From Methyloglobulus morosus KoM1 (GTDB taxonomy: Bacteria; Pseudomonadota; Gammaproteobacteria; Methylococcales; Methylomonadaceae): 32,929 bases of DNA. Location: positions 1 through 32,929 of the forward strand of contig NZ_AYLO01000026.1 in the NCBI RefSeq assembly GCF_000496735.2. The letters are read 5' to 3'. Below, piece by piece: positions 1 to 8,635 of this stretch. Within the stretch, counting starts at the first letter, position 1, and each line of letters begins with the position of its first letter. Under the pieces are notes generated by a model. That model ran no database searches and was not told where the DNA came from. It saw only the letters and a program-made list of their open reading frames with translations. A program made the translations under genes and the position numbers.

Positions 1-80
1 TTTCGTTCGCCTGTCGAAAGGCGGTATGTGCTTCGACAAGGCTCTCCTGAGCTTAGTCGAAGGGCTCAGCACGAACGGTT
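1..80. repeat. Dispersed inverted-repeat element, copy 1
   Basis: Contains CTTCGAC at 31-37 facing GTCGAAG at 56-62, with a competing arm TGTCGAA at 12-18 that can pair with TTCGACA at 32-38, followed by GGGCTCAG and CACGAACGG. It resembles the short dispersed repeats of the type CTTCGACAGGCTCAGG found between genes in many gamma- and betaproteobacteria. Degraded relatives lie near 21909, 23384 and 30028. It is non-coding and sits just beyond the histidine kinase terminator. Whether it is a mobile REP-like unit or a structural element cannot be decided from the window. Confidence 0.6.
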
Positions 81-85
81 CAGGC

Positions 86-114
86 ATTAAAAGGCCGAAT
101 CTATAATACGGCCT
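86..114 (-). terminator. Probable terminator of the two-component operon
   Basis: On the minus strand, AGGCCG (114-109) pairs with CGGCCT (97-92) across an 11-base loop, and the stem runs into TTTTAAT. It lies about 25 bases past the histidine kinase stop codon. The stem is short (6 bp) and the T run modest, so it may be weak. Confidence 0.55.
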
Positions 115-139
115 CTCGAAAAAATACTGGGAATGCCAA

Positions 140-2266
140 TTAGCCCTTATCGGAAAATTTATCTACCGGGAAAACAATCCTAAACTCAGCTCCCGGATTG
201 GCGTTAATCACATCAATTTTGCCTTTCATATTCATCGTCATCTGATGGGCCAGCGCTAACCCTATACCTGTACCCACCGTTTCACGGGTAAGCTCGTTTT
301 CGCTACGGTAAAACAGTTTAAAAATTTTCTTTATCTGGCCTTTGGCAATACCGGGGCCGTAATCACGGACTTTAAATTGGATGTGACGGCTACCCAATAA
401 GTGGCAGCTTAACTCCAGCACTTTCTTATCCGCCTTTACGGAGAACTTGATTGCGTTATCCACCAAGTTAATGATTATCTGGATAAGCCAGTCGGGATTG
501 ACTTTGATTATGGCTTGTTCCGCCTTTTGATCGAATGACAACTTTAATTCAAACCCCGCACGTTCGATTTGAGTTGAAACTTTTGACCGAATACCGTCCA
601 TCAATTCGGCAACTGTCACGCTTTTTAATTCGGGTTGGATTGAATTACGGGTCATTTTGGCAAGCTGCAACACATTATTGATTAAGCGGGTCAGGCGTTC
701 GCTTTCATCCAGGATAAAGTCGTAATAAGATTTAAGCTTGCTTTCATCGACCCAGCCTGCTTGCAGCATCTCGCCGTACATGCGGATTGAAGTGAGGGGG
801 GTCTTCAACTCATGGCTAACGGCGGAAACAAAATCCTGTTGTTGGTTGATCAAGTTGATCTGGCCGACACCCAATCGATACATAAAATAAAATCCCGCCA
901 AAAACACGATTACCAGTACGATAGTCAGCCAAATAATCACCCAGCCTCCAACCCCGACAGGAAGCTGGGTGACGCTGAAAACAAGTTGCAACTCGTTCAA
1001 CGGATCGGATAATTGCGCTTGAAAAAGCAACTCGCCCTTTAACTCGCTGGTGCTGGATAAAACGCCGCGTGGACTCCTGCCAGAAAATGCGGACAGCACA
1101 TTGCCTTGAAAAACTACGAGCAAATCACTCATCGGCGAAAGCGCGGTTTCTTGAAAAGCAGAATTGATAGTGCCCTGCAAAAAAGCTTCCTTTTCAATTA
1201 ATAGCCCTTGGATATAGCGTTGGTCGTTTAGCCACACTTTACGGAACAGGACAAATTGGCCGCTATCGAGTTGACTGAACTCAAAAGGATCGATGGCACT
1301 TTCAAACGTGCGGATACGTATAGGTTTTACATTTGGCTGAATTGCGGAAGCTGCGGAAAGGCGACTTTCCCCTACTTCATAACCGATTGATCGTTTGTCC
1401 TTTTCAATAGCCTCGGGCAATAGGTTTTGTTCGGTTCGCGCTTTTTTTTGTGCCTTGTCGACGGCCCTTCCCTTTACTTCCGCCGACTTCGGTTTGGAGG
1501 CTTCAACTTGGAATGTTTGCCTTAACCCTATATCCTTTAATCGACCCAATTTATTCTCTTGTAGGCCTTTCTCCGGCACTGCTTTTTTAAGTTCATCAAA
1601 AACGGCTTGACCTTCGCTGGCAGGGGATGCGACGGGTTTTTCAAGCTTGCCGCTAATAACGCTACGATCCGGTAAAGTTACATCCTGTTCGCTTTCAGCT
1701 AAACGCCTATCCGGCCTGTTAAGCGCATTACCGTGTCCGTCCTGATCCTTCTTCCCCGTCATAGCGGCTTGATTCTTGACTAAACGGTTCTCGCTAAGTA
1801 TCTGGTTTATCCGATCCTGTAACTCGATCCTGGCTACCAATTCTTTTTCGGTTATGCCGTAACTTCCTGCCTTTTCGATGTCATTGGGGACAAAAGGCGT
1901 TAACAGCTTACCTGCCGCATCTACCTGGAAATAGCCGATTAAACCAGGAATTTCGGATTGCACCGGAAACCGGGAAAGCGGTGAACGTTGTAAAAAATTG
2001 GCAGACGGCGCACCCGCTACGTTCAAAAAGGCGTAATCCGTAAACGGGCGTTGCTCTTCGGTATTAATCTGCCTGATGAATTGATTGTTGATGCGGTTGG
2101 TCAATTCGTCCGCCATGACCTGATGTTGATGAAATGTTTCCCATTTCAAGCGACTGTAGGATTGCTGGATCAATACTGTAGTGGGTATCGCCAAGCATAG
2201 GAAAAACAGCAGCAACCAACCGCGCAGTTTGGCTTTATCCAGCCCTTTTAGATGATTGCGTTTCAT
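140..2266 (-). CDS. Membrane sensor histidine kinase, two-component system
   Basis: A 708-residue sensor kinase that should autophosphorylate and pass phosphate to the regulator encoded just upstream. Residues about 15-36 and 442-463 are membrane segments enclosing a periplasmic region of roughly 400 residues. The middle of that region (about 160-310) is highly charged, rich in K, E, Q and R, and looks poorly ordered. There is no clear HAMP domain: a linker of about 20 residues leads directly to the dimerisation/phosphoacceptor helix with SHELKTP, where His485 is the expected phosphoacceptor. The catalytic domain shows the N box (LVDNAIKF, about 600), DYGPGIA and GTGIGLAL. The ATG overlaps the regulator stop as ATGA, implying translational coupling; no strong Shine-Dalgarno site precedes it. 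The sensed signal is unknown, but the divergent PspA-VWA operon suggests envelope stress (inference). Confidence 0.9.
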   Translation of the reverse strand: MKRNHLKGLDKAKLRGWLLLFFLCLAIPTTVLIQQSYSRLKWETFHQHQVMADELTNRINNQFIRQINTEEQRPFTDYAFLNVAGAPSANFLQRSPLSRFPVQSEIPGLIGYFQVDAAGKLLTPFVPNDIEKAGSYGITEKELVARIELQDRINQILSENRLVKNQAAMTGKKDQDGHGNALNRPDRRLAESEQDVTLPDRSVISGKLEKPVASPASEGQAVFDELKKAVPEKGLQENKLGRLKDIGLRQTFQVEASKPKSAEVKGRAVDKAQKKARTEQNLLPEAIEKDKRSIGYEVGESRLSAASAIQPNVKPIRIRTFESAIDPFEFSQLDSGQFVLFRKVWLNDQRYIQGLLIEKEAFLQGTINSAFQETALSPMSDLLVVFQGNVLSAFSGRSPRGVLSSTSELKGELLFQAQLSDPLNELQLVFSVTQLPVGVGGWVIIWLTIVLVIVFLAGFYFMYRLGVGQINLINQQQDFVSAVSHELKTPLTSIRMYGEMLQAGWVDESKLKSYYDFILDESERLTRLINNVLQLAKMTRNSIQPELKSVTVAELMDGIRSKVSTQIERAGFELKLSFDQKAEQAIIKVNPDWLIQIIINLVDNAIKFSVKADKKVLELSCHLLGSRHIQFKVRDYGPGIAKGQIKKIFKLFYRSENELTRETVGTGIGLALAHQMTMNMKGKIDVINANPGAEFRIVFPVDKFSDKG

Positions 2267-2970
2267 TGTACTTGACCGATCAGCCGGTATCCTGCGCCGC
2301 GTACCGTAATCAGGAATTGCGGTTCAGCGGGGACTGCTTCAATCTTGCGCCGCAGTTTGGCAATATGGATGTCGACGGTGCGGGTTTCGATATCCAGATG
2401 ATTGGCGTAACCCCACACTTTGCTTAACAATTCTTCACGCGGGACAGGGCGATTCGAGTGGCTTTGTAAATATTGCAGGATTTCGATTTCACGCCGTGTA
2501 AAAGATAAGTTTTCATCCCTGCGCCGTCCGGCCAGGTTTTGGCAATCAATGGATAAGTCATCCCCCAGCAAGAGGGTTTTATCTTGGCTCAAACCGTTAC
2601 GGGTTCGCCGTAGGACGGCCTGCACCCTAAGCACCAGTTGCGCCACCGAAAACGGCTTGGCAACATAATCATCTGCGCCCAACGACAAGCCTTCAATAAT
2701 GTCCTCATCGTTGCTTTTTGCCGTCAGCATGATGATGGCCTGATCGCGGCTCTTTTCCCTGATCCGGTTGCAAACCTCAAACCCGTTCATGCCGGGTAGC
2801 ATCACATCCAGCAGAATCAAGTCGAATTTTCCGGTTAATGCCTTGTTCAATCCTTCCACACCATGACCAGAAAAATCGACCTCGTAACCGTGATAGACGA
2901 ACACGTCAATCAATCCGGTACGGATGGCAGCTTCATCTTCAATAATCAGGAGGCGTAATTTACGGGACAT
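2263..2970 (-). CDS. OmpR-family response regulator
   Basis: A DNA-binding response regulator of about 235 residues. The receiver domain has the acidic pocket at Glu11-Asp12, the expected phosphoacceptor Asp55 in LILLDVMLPG, and the conserved Lys in the VAKPF motif. The C-terminal part is an OmpR/PhoB winged helix (FTRREIEILQYL, then ETRTVDIHIAKLRRKI and TVRGAGYRL). The ATG at 2970 was chosen because the upstream in-frame alternative is a TTG at 2997 and the receiver begins at once with RKLRLLIIEDE; neither start has a good ribosome-binding site. It is the first gene of the operon with the kinase and is divergent from the PspA-like operon. The 11-bp-phased repeats at 3015-3053 are its likely binding site (inference). 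Confidence 0.92.
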   Translation of the reverse strand: MSRKLRLLIIEDEAAIRTGLIDVFVYHGYEVDFSGHGVEGLNKALTGKFDLILLDVMLPGMNGFEVCNRIREKSRDQAIIMLTAKSNDEDIIEGLSLGADDYVAKPFSVAQLVLRVQAVLRRTRNGLSQDKTLLLGDDLSIDCQNLAGRRRDENLSFTRREIEILQYLQSHSNRPVPREELLSKVWGYANHLDIETRTVDIHIAKLRRKIEAVPAEPQFLITVRGAGYRLIGQVQ

Positions 2971-3014
2971 GGCAAATAACAAACTTAATAGACTCAATCA
3001 GTTTAGCAAGAAGG

Positions 3015-3053
3015 TGACAATTTCCTGTTTTTAAAATGTAAATTTTTTGTAAA
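3015..3053. promoter_or_regulatory. Four 6-mer half-sites at exact 11-bp spacing (candidate OmpR-type operator)
   Basis: TGACAA (3015), TGTTTT (3026), TGTAAA (3037) and TGTAAA (3048) each start 11 bp after the previous one, with 5-base spacers. OmpR/PhoB-family regulators typically bind direct repeats of about 6 bp with 5-bp spacers, and GTAAA repeats recall the CpxR box. The array lies in the 181-bp gap between the regulator gene and the divergent PspA-like operon. The repeats are visible; that this particular regulator binds them is inference. Confidence 0.6.
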
Positions 3054-3151
3054 AACTGCGCCGATAAGTTTTACCAAGCCGTGCCTACTGATTGTTTCGC
3101 CTAAGCCATAGACTGTGGCCCAACAATCACCGACCAAAGAGAGGCAACAAG

Positions 3152-3682
3152 ATGACATTAATCGCAAGGCTTTCAAGGCTATTCCAGGCCGATATGCATG
3201 CCGTCCTGGACAAGATAGAAGAACCTGGACTACTGCTCAAGCAAGCTATCCGGGAGATGGAAGAATCCATTACAAGCGATGACCGGCAAATCCGGTGTTG
3301 GGAATATGAACAGCAACAACTCGCCAGCAAGCATGATCGACTGGCAGCGTCCTTATCTGACATGGAAGGGCAGTTACCACTCTGCTTTGCGTCTAATAAG
3401 GACGATTTGGCGCGGTCATTGGTTAAACGGAAATTGGAAACACAACAGGCGAAACAACTGTTGTCTGAAAAGATCGCCGCTTTAGAGGAAAAAACATCCC
3501 GTTTAACCCTACAGCTTACCGAACATAAAGCCCAGTTGACAGGCATGAAGCAAAAAGCGGAGGCCTTCTTAGATGAAAATCGAATTGGCCCAACCCATTG
3601 GGATATTCCACCTGTTGCCGTTCGGGATGAAGACGTGGAAGTCGCCTTCCTCTATGAAAAACAACAATGGGGCCAGCCATGA
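3152..3682 (+). CDS. Short PspA/IM30-family protein
   Basis: A 176-residue, almost wholly helical protein. It opens with MTLIARLSRLFQADMHAVLD followed by KIEEPGLLLKQAIREMEESI, the N-terminal pattern of PspA/IM30 (Vipp1) proteins, which bind stressed membranes as ESCRT-III-like oligomers. The centre is a long coiled coil. It is shorter than the usual 220 or so residues of PspA, missing part of the C-terminal helices. The ATG at 3152 follows GAGG with 7-base spacing; an in-frame start 60 bases upstream lacks homology. The stop overlaps the next gene as ATGA, so the three genes 3152-5483 look like one operon. Likely role: membrane maintenance under control of the divergent two-component system (inference). 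Confidence 0.8.
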   Translation: MTLIARLSRLFQADMHAVLDKIEEPGLLLKQAIREMEESITSDDRQIRCWEYEQQQLASKHDRLAASLSDMEGQLPLCFASNKDDLARSLVKRKLETQQAKQLLSEKIAALEEKTSRLTLQLTEHKAQLTGMKQKAEAFLDENRIGPTHWDIPPVAVRDEDVEVAFLYEKQQWGQP

Positions 3683-4242
3683 AAACAGTCACATTTTGGG
3701 AAGGCGTTGTTATTGCATTGCTAGCCAGCGTTTTCGGCAACATCGGATTTTTTGCCTTAACTTTCTTTTGTTCCGACGACTTCACCCTACGGATGTTAAT
3801 CAGCGGATTGGCTTTTGTTTATCTGTTTTATTTGTTTAGCCGCAGCAGGGAACGAACTGGACGAATCATTGCAACGCTCTCATGGCTCATGCTGATAGGG
3901 GCGCTTTGGTTCTTTTACCCGCCGCTTTCCCTGTTTTTAATTTTTCACGTCCTAGCCGTCTGGCTAATTCGCTGCCTGTATTTTTACCGCAGTTTGTTGG
4001 CTTGCCTAGCCGACCTGGGTTTAGCCGCCTTAAGTGTTGCATCCGCATTCTGGGCTTTGCATCACACTGGCAGCTTGTTTTTGGCCTTCTGGTGTTTTTT
4101 TCTGCTGCAGGCGTTGTTTATTTATATCCCAACAGGCACCAAACACCCGAATCCTGAAATAGCAAGCAAGAGCGAAACCGACTTTAAACGCGCCTACCAA
4201 GCAGCGGAAGCCGCCGTGCGCAAACTTTCAACCATTAATTAG
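3679..4242 (+). CDS. Multi-spanning membrane protein of the PspA-VWA operon
   Basis: A 187-residue protein that I do not recognise as a named family. It has about six hydrophobic stretches (for example EGVVIALLASVFGNIGFFAL near the N terminus, then ISGLAFVYLFYLF, LSWLMLIGALWFFY and FLAFWCFFLLQALFIYI). A soluble, charged C-terminal tail of about 45 residues follows. The ATG at 3679 overlaps the preceding stop codon (ATGA), which makes it more likely than the ATG at 3667. It is followed by 11 bases and then the VWA gene. Position suggests it anchors or partners the PspA-like and VWA proteins at the inner membrane, but nothing in the sequence proves that. Confidence 0.75.
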   Translation: MKTVTFWEGVVIALLASVFGNIGFFALTFFCSDDFTLRMLISGLAFVYLFYLFSRSRERTGRIIATLSWLMLIGALWFFYPPLSLFLIFHVLAVWLIRCLYFYRSLLACLADLGLAALSVASAFWALHHTGSLFLAFWCFFLLQALFIYIPTGTKHPNPEIASKSETDFKRAYQAAEAAVRKLSTIN

Positions 4243-4253
4243 GAGAAACCTGT

Positions 4254-5483
4254 ATGAAAACGAAACCCTTAGCCATTGGAATATTTGTTGCGACTGCGGC
4301 AACTGTCGCTTATTTTCCGGCAATCCAACAGTCTTTCGCCACAGCGGCAACAATGATCAAAGTGCCACCGACAGCCGTTAATCCCGTTACCCTGCCGCCC
4401 ATAGTCGCCAATCAACGCCCGCAGATAGAGGTCGTCTTTGTGCTCGACACTACCGGCAGTATGGGCGGATTAATCGCGGCGGCCAAAGAAAAAATTTGGT
4501 CGATCGCCAGCACGATGGCCTCGGCGCAAACCGCTCCGGACATCAAGATGGGATTGGTTGCCTACCGGGATCGCGGCGACGCTTACGTGACACAGACCAT
4601 CCCTTTGTCCAATGACCTGGATTCCATGTACGCGAAATTGATGGATTTCCAGGCAGCCGGCGGCGGCGACGGGCCCGAAAGCGTTAATCAGGCCTTGCAC
4701 GATGCCGTGAATAACATAAGCTGGAACCCAAACCCCAATACCTACAAAGTCATCTTTCTGGTCGGCGATGCGCCGCCGCACATGGATTACCAGGATGATG
4801 TCAAATATCCGGTCACGGTAGCCCTTGCCAAACAAAAAGGCATTATCGTCAATGCTATCCAGTGCGGACAGGACAGCAGCACAACCGTCGATTGGCAACA
4901 TGTCGCCAGTTTGGGGCTAGGCAATTACTTTCAGGTCGGGCAATCCGGAAATGCCGTCGCCATTGCCACGCCGTACGATAAAAAACTGGCGGAATTATCC
5001 AATAAGTTGGACAAGACCCGGCTGTTCTACGGAAATGCTGAAGACAAGGCAAAACAGGCAAGCAAAATGGCGGCGACCGATAAACTGCATAAAGAAGCCA
5101 GCGCCGAATCGCAAGCCCGCCGCGCAACCTTTAACGCTTCTGCAAGCGGTAAAGCCAACTTACTCGGCGAAAATGAACTGGTGGATGCCATCGCCAGCGG
5201 CAAGGTAAAATTGTCCAGCCTTCCGAAAAAATCATTGCCGGAAAGCCTGCAAGTGATGTCGCCTGCCGCCCAAGAAGAATTTGTCGGCAAAACCAAAAAA
5301 GAGCGGAGCGAACTGGAATCGGAGATCAAACAACTGGCTGAGCAACGTAATGATTACCTGCGGCAGAAAGTCGTTGCCGAAGGCGGCAAAAAGGATTCGC
5401 TGGATGCCAAGTTATATGGCGCAATCCGCAATCAGGCTAAAGAAAAAGGCTTGGTTTATGAGGCCGACAGCGCGAAATATTAA
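4254..5483 (+). CDS. Exported von Willebrand factor A domain protein
   Basis: A 409-residue protein with an N-terminal hydrophobic segment (about 5-23) that is either a signal peptide or an anchor. Its VWA domain starts near residue 57. The metal-ion-dependent adhesion site is intact as DTTGS (Asp65, Thr67, Ser69), and LVGDAPPHMDY supplies the distal acidic residue. After the VWA fold, from about residue 245, the sequence becomes a charged helical region rich in K, A and E, ending in a likely coiled coil. The ribosome-binding site AGGAG lies 8 bases before the ATG. As the last gene of the PspA-like operon it may bind a partner protein in the periplasm; VWA-PspA pairing is known from stress-response neighbourhoods, but the ligand is unknown. 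Confidence 0.87.
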   Translation: MKTKPLAIGIFVATAATVAYFPAIQQSFATAATMIKVPPTAVNPVTLPPIVANQRPQIEVVFVLDTTGSMGGLIAAAKEKIWSIASTMASAQTAPDIKMGLVAYRDRGDAYVTQTIPLSNDLDSMYAKLMDFQAAGGGDGPESVNQALHDAVNNISWNPNPNTYKVIFLVGDAPPHMDYQDDVKYPVTVALAKQKGIIVNAIQCGQDSSTTVDWQHVASLGLGNYFQVGQSGNAVAIATPYDKKLAELSNKLDKTRLFYGNAEDKAKQASKMAATDKLHKEASAESQARRATFNASASGKANLLGENELVDAIASGKVKLSSLPKKSLPESLQVMSPAAQEEFVGKTKKERSELESEIKQLAEQRNDYLRQKVVAEGGKKDSLDAKLYGAIRNQAKEKGLVYEADSAKY

Positions 5484-5781
5484 GGATTCTTTCTCAATGA
5501 TAAATTGAAAGCGGAATTCTTTATTGGCTCAAGCTAGATATTTCCCCGTTTTGGCCAAATTTGGTAAAGAGCGGTTATCTTAGTTAGGCGGTAATAGGCG
5601 TGGTTGAATACCCCGCCGGAACAAGTTTATCGGCTTCCCACTTAAAAACGGGAAGCCGATTTATGTTTCATCAAAAGCATCTTTTTTAATTAAAAACAAA
5701 TAAGATAACACCGATTAACCCTACTGACATAGCTCCTTGCCCTGAACAGGGACTGTCGTCCCTATCCAGAAATGTTAAGAT
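5484..5781. other. Gap of about 300 bases between the convergent VWA gene and clpB
   Basis: No gene seen. It holds two hairpins: GGCGTGG/CCCCGCC (5597-5617, one mismatch) and the stronger one at 5629-5660. Both operons end here. Confidence 0.6.
5629..5660. terminator. Strong hairpin between convergent operons, possible terminator
   Basis: ATCGGCTTCCC (5629-5639) and GGGAAGCCGAT (5650-5660) form a perfect 11-bp stem with a 10-base loop. There is no good T tract on either side (TTATGTTTC on plus), so it may be Rho-independent only weakly, or may protect transcript ends. It lies 145 bases past the VWA stop and 122 bases past the clpB stop. Confidence 0.5.
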
Positions 5782-8358
5782 TTAATTTTTATCAAATTTC
5801 AATATGTCGTTTTCAACCGTCACCTTAATGACGTCGCCAGCCTGGAAATTTCCCGCCAGGATTTCCTGCGCTAACGGATTTTCCAGTTGTTGCTGGATGG
5901 CCCGTTTCATCGGCCTTGCACCGTAGACGGGATCGAATCCAGCGTCGCCCAGTAAATCCAATGCCGGTTCGCTTAGTTCCAGGTTGATCTCGCGGTCTAA
6001 CAGGCGTTTGCGCAACTGCTCGATCTGGATGCTGGAAATCGCCCGAATCTGCTCACGACCCAACGGATGGAAAACCACCGATTCATCAATCCGGTTGATA
6101 AACTCAGGCCGGAATTTCGTGCCGACTATTTCCATCACTGCTGCTTTCATGGCTTGATAATTAGCCTCTCCCGACAATTCCTGAATCACGTCAGAACCCA
6201 GGTTTGAGGTCATCACCACCACGGTATTCCTGAAATCCACCGTGCGGCCTTGCCCGTCTGTCAGTCGCCCATCGTCCAACACCTGCAACAAAATGTTGAA
6301 GACATCGGGATGCGCCTTTTCTATCTCGTCCATCAAGATGACGGAATAAGGCTTACGCCTGACCAACTCGGTCAGGTAGCCGCCCTCTTCATACCCGACA
6401 TAACCGGGAGGCGCACCAATCAAGCGGGCAACGGAATGCTTTTCCATGAATTCCGACATGTCGATACGCACCATTGCATCAGGCGTATCGAACAAGAATT
6501 CCGCCAGCGTTTTGCACAACTCGGTTTTGCCGACCCCGGTCGGCCCCAGGAACAGGAACGAGCCATTGGGACGATTGGGGTCGGACAAGCCGGCCCGTGA
6601 GCGGCGGATGGCATTGCTGACGGCTTTTAATGCTTCATCCTGGCCGACAACCCTTTTGCTAAGCGCTTCTTCCATATGCAACAGTTTTTCCCGCTCGCCT
6701 TCCAGCATTTTGGAGACAGGGATGCCTGTCCATTTGGAGACGACCTCGGCAATCTCTTCCTCGGTGACTTTGTTACGCAGTAACGTCATTTTCTGTACTT
6801 CACCGGAATCTGCGCTTTGCAACTGTTTTTCCAGGGCAGGAATAATCCCATACTGCAACTCTGACATCCGATCTAAATCGTTTGTACGTTTTGCTGTATC
6901 GTATTCAGTCCTTGCGTGATCTAGTTTTTTCATGATGGATGCTGAGTCTTGTAAGGATGCTTTTTCAGCTTTCCAGATTTCTTCCATATCCGAATATTCT
7001 TTTTGCAGGTCGGTAATTTCTTCTTCTAAGATTTCAAGTCGCTTTTTTGAAGCACTGTCCCTTTCCTTTTTCAGCGCGACTTGTTCAATTTTGAGTTGGG
7101 TCAATCGCCTGTCTAGTTTATCCATTTCCTCCGGTTTTGAATCCATTTCCATACGGATACGGCTAGCCGCTTCGTCGATTAAGTCGATGGCCTTATCCGG
7201 CAATTGGCGGTCGGCAATATAGCGGTAAGATAAGGTGGCAGCCGCCACCAACGCAGGATCGGTAATGACTACATCATGATGCACTTCGTATTTTTCCTTC
7301 AAGCCACGCAGGATGGCGATGGTGTCTTCCACTGAGGGTTGATCGACCAGGACTTTCTGGAAACGGCGTTCCAACGCGGCATCTTTTTCCACGTATTTGC
7401 GGTATTCATCCAGCGTGGTCGCGCCAACGCAATGCAATTCCCCTCGCGCCAATGCCGGTTTGAGCATGTTACCTGCGTCCATCGCGCCTTCGGCCTTGCC
7501 CGCGCCAACCATGGTATGTAATTCGTCGATAAACAGGATGACTTGGCCTTCCTGCTTGGCCAGATCATTCAAAACCGCTTTCAGGCGTTCTTCAAACTCG
7601 CCACGGAATTTCGCCCCCGCAATTAAGGCCGCCATATCCAAGGCCAACACTTGCTTGTGTTTCATGCCTTCCGGTACTTCGCCGTTAACGATGCGTTGCG
7701 CGAGACCTTCAACGATGGCGGTTTTACCCACACCCGGTTCACCGATTAACACCGGATTATTTTTAGTGCGGCGTTGCAAGACTTGGATCGTACGTCGAAT
7801 TTCATCGTCACGTCCAATGACGGGATCGAGCTTGCCGGCTTCGGCGCGTTCGGTTAGATTGACCGTATATTTTTTGAGTGCCTGACGTTGGTCTTCTGCA
7901 TTAGGATCATCCACTGCCTGGCCACCGCGCATGGCATCAATCACTTGCTCTACGGCTTGTTTGGTGATTCCGTGTTTCTTGAACAAGTCTTGCAGGGTCC
8001 CTTTTTCCTCAAGCGCAGCCAGTAGGAATAGTTCACTAGAAATGAATTGGTCGTTACGTTTCTGAGCCAGCTTATCGGTCAGGTTAAGCAATCGCATTGA
8101 GCTATTTGAAAATTGCACGTCACCGCCTGAACCTGTAACGGTTGCAATTCGGGCCAGCTCTTTAGTCAGTTCGCTACGGAAAACGGGGACATTCATACCG
8201 ATTTGCGACAGCAAGGGCTTGATGCTGCCGCCTTCCTGGTCAAGAAGAGACAGCATCAGGTGCACAGGTTCAATAAACTGGTGGTCTTTACCCAGCGCAA
8301 GACTTTGCGCGTCAGCCAATGCCGCCTGGAATTTGCTGGTCAATTTGTCCATTCGCAT
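5782..8358 (-). CDS. clpB: ATP-dependent protein disaggregase ClpB
   Basis: An 858-residue HSP100 disaggregase that threads aggregated proteins through a hexameric ring together with DnaK. The N domain (1 to about 145) starts with [19 protein letters not shown]. The first AAA+ module has Walker A GEPGVGKT with Lys212. The coiled-coil middle domain spans about 400-525. The second module has Walker A GPTGVGKT with Lys611. These positions equal those of E. coli ClpB, and the length is within a residue of it. The ATG is preceded by TTGAGGTAAACC, a good ribosome-binding site. A near-perfect sigma-32 promoter lies 36-65 bases upstream, and the gene appears to be transcribed alone. Confidence 0.98.
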   Translation of the reverse strand: MRMDKLTSKFQAALADAQSLALGKDHQFIEPVHLMLSLLDQEGGSIKPLLSQIGMNVPVFRSELTKELARIATVTGSGGDVQFSNSSMRLLNLTDKLAQKRNDQFISSELFLLAALEEKGTLQDLFKKHGITKQAVEQVIDAMRGGQAVDDPNAEDQRQALKKYTVNLTERAEAGKLDPVIGRDDEIRRTIQVLQRRTKNNPVLIGEPGVGKTAIVEGLAQRIVNGEVPEGMKHKQVLALDMAALIAGAKFRGEFEERLKAVLNDLAKQEGQVILFIDELHTMVGAGKAEGAMDAGNMLKPALARGELHCVGATTLDEYRKYVEKDAALERRFQKVLVDQPSVEDTIAILRGLKEKYEVHHDVVITDPALVAAATLSYRYIADRQLPDKAIDLIDEAASRIRMEMDSKPEEMDKLDRRLTQLKIEQVALKKERDSASKKRLEILEEEITDLQKEYSDMEEIWKAEKASLQDSASIMKKLDHARTEYDTAKRTNDLDRMSELQYGIIPALEKQLQSADSGEVQKMTLLRNKVTEEEIAEVVSKWTGIPVSKMLEGEREKLLHMEEALSKRVVGQDEALKAVSNAIRRSRAGLSDPNRPNGSFLFLGPTGVGKTELCKTLAEFLFDTPDAMVRIDMSEFMEKHSVARLIGAPPGYVGYEEGGYLTELVRRKPYSVILMDEIEKAHPDVFNILLQVLDDGRLTDGQGRTVDFRNTVVVMTSNLGSDVIQELSGEANYQAMKAAVMEIVGTKFRPEFINRIDESVVFHPLGREQIRAISSIQIEQLRKRLLDREINLELSEPALDLLGDAGFDPVYGARPMKRAIQQQLENPLAQEILAGNFQAGDVIKVTVENDILKFDKN

Positions 8359-8393
8359 GGTTTACCTCAAGAGCAGATGATTAAGTTACTACT

Positions 8394-8423
8394 AACATGG
8401 GGGAATGAGGGTTAGTTTTCAAG
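8394..8423 (-). promoter_or_regulatory. Sigma-32 (heat-shock) promoter of clpB
   Basis: Read on the minus strand: CTTGAA (8423-8418), 15 bases, then CCCCATGTT (8402-8394). This matches the RpoH consensus CTTGAA-N13-17-CCCCAT in every core base. The clpB start codon follows about 36 bases downstream of the -10 element. Heat-shock control of clpB is established in proteobacteria; its use here is inferred from the match. Confidence 0.85.
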
Positions 8424-8588
8424 CGACCACAAGATCAATTAAACAAAAGTAAATTATGCTTGCAGCAGTAACGCCATCCTTTCTTGGCTTTAAGTGCCTT
8501 AATCGAATAAAAATGGGCAAAACAAGACTAACGCGAAGAAAAAGTGCCATCGAAAATGCGATAACGCTAACGATTAAACTTTATGGCT

Positions 8589-8619
8589 TTAATTATCGAG
8601 AAAAAATCTCGATAATTAA
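8589..8619. terminator. Perfect 13-bp inverted repeat, 3' of the FUN14-family gene
   Basis: TTAATTATCGAGA (8589-8601) and TCTCGATAATTAA (8607-8619) pair perfectly around AAAAA. It begins 17 bases beyond the stop of the minus-strand gene at 8636. There is no T run after it on that strand, so it could be a terminator-like 3' hairpin or a protein-binding palindrome. Confidence 0.45.
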
Positions 8620-8635
8620 CAAGCAGGATACTTGC

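Noticed and set aside
5597-5617. GGCGTGG/CCCCGCC hairpin as a terminator
   Set aside because: It has an internal mismatch and no T tract; the stem at 5629-5660 is the better candidate.
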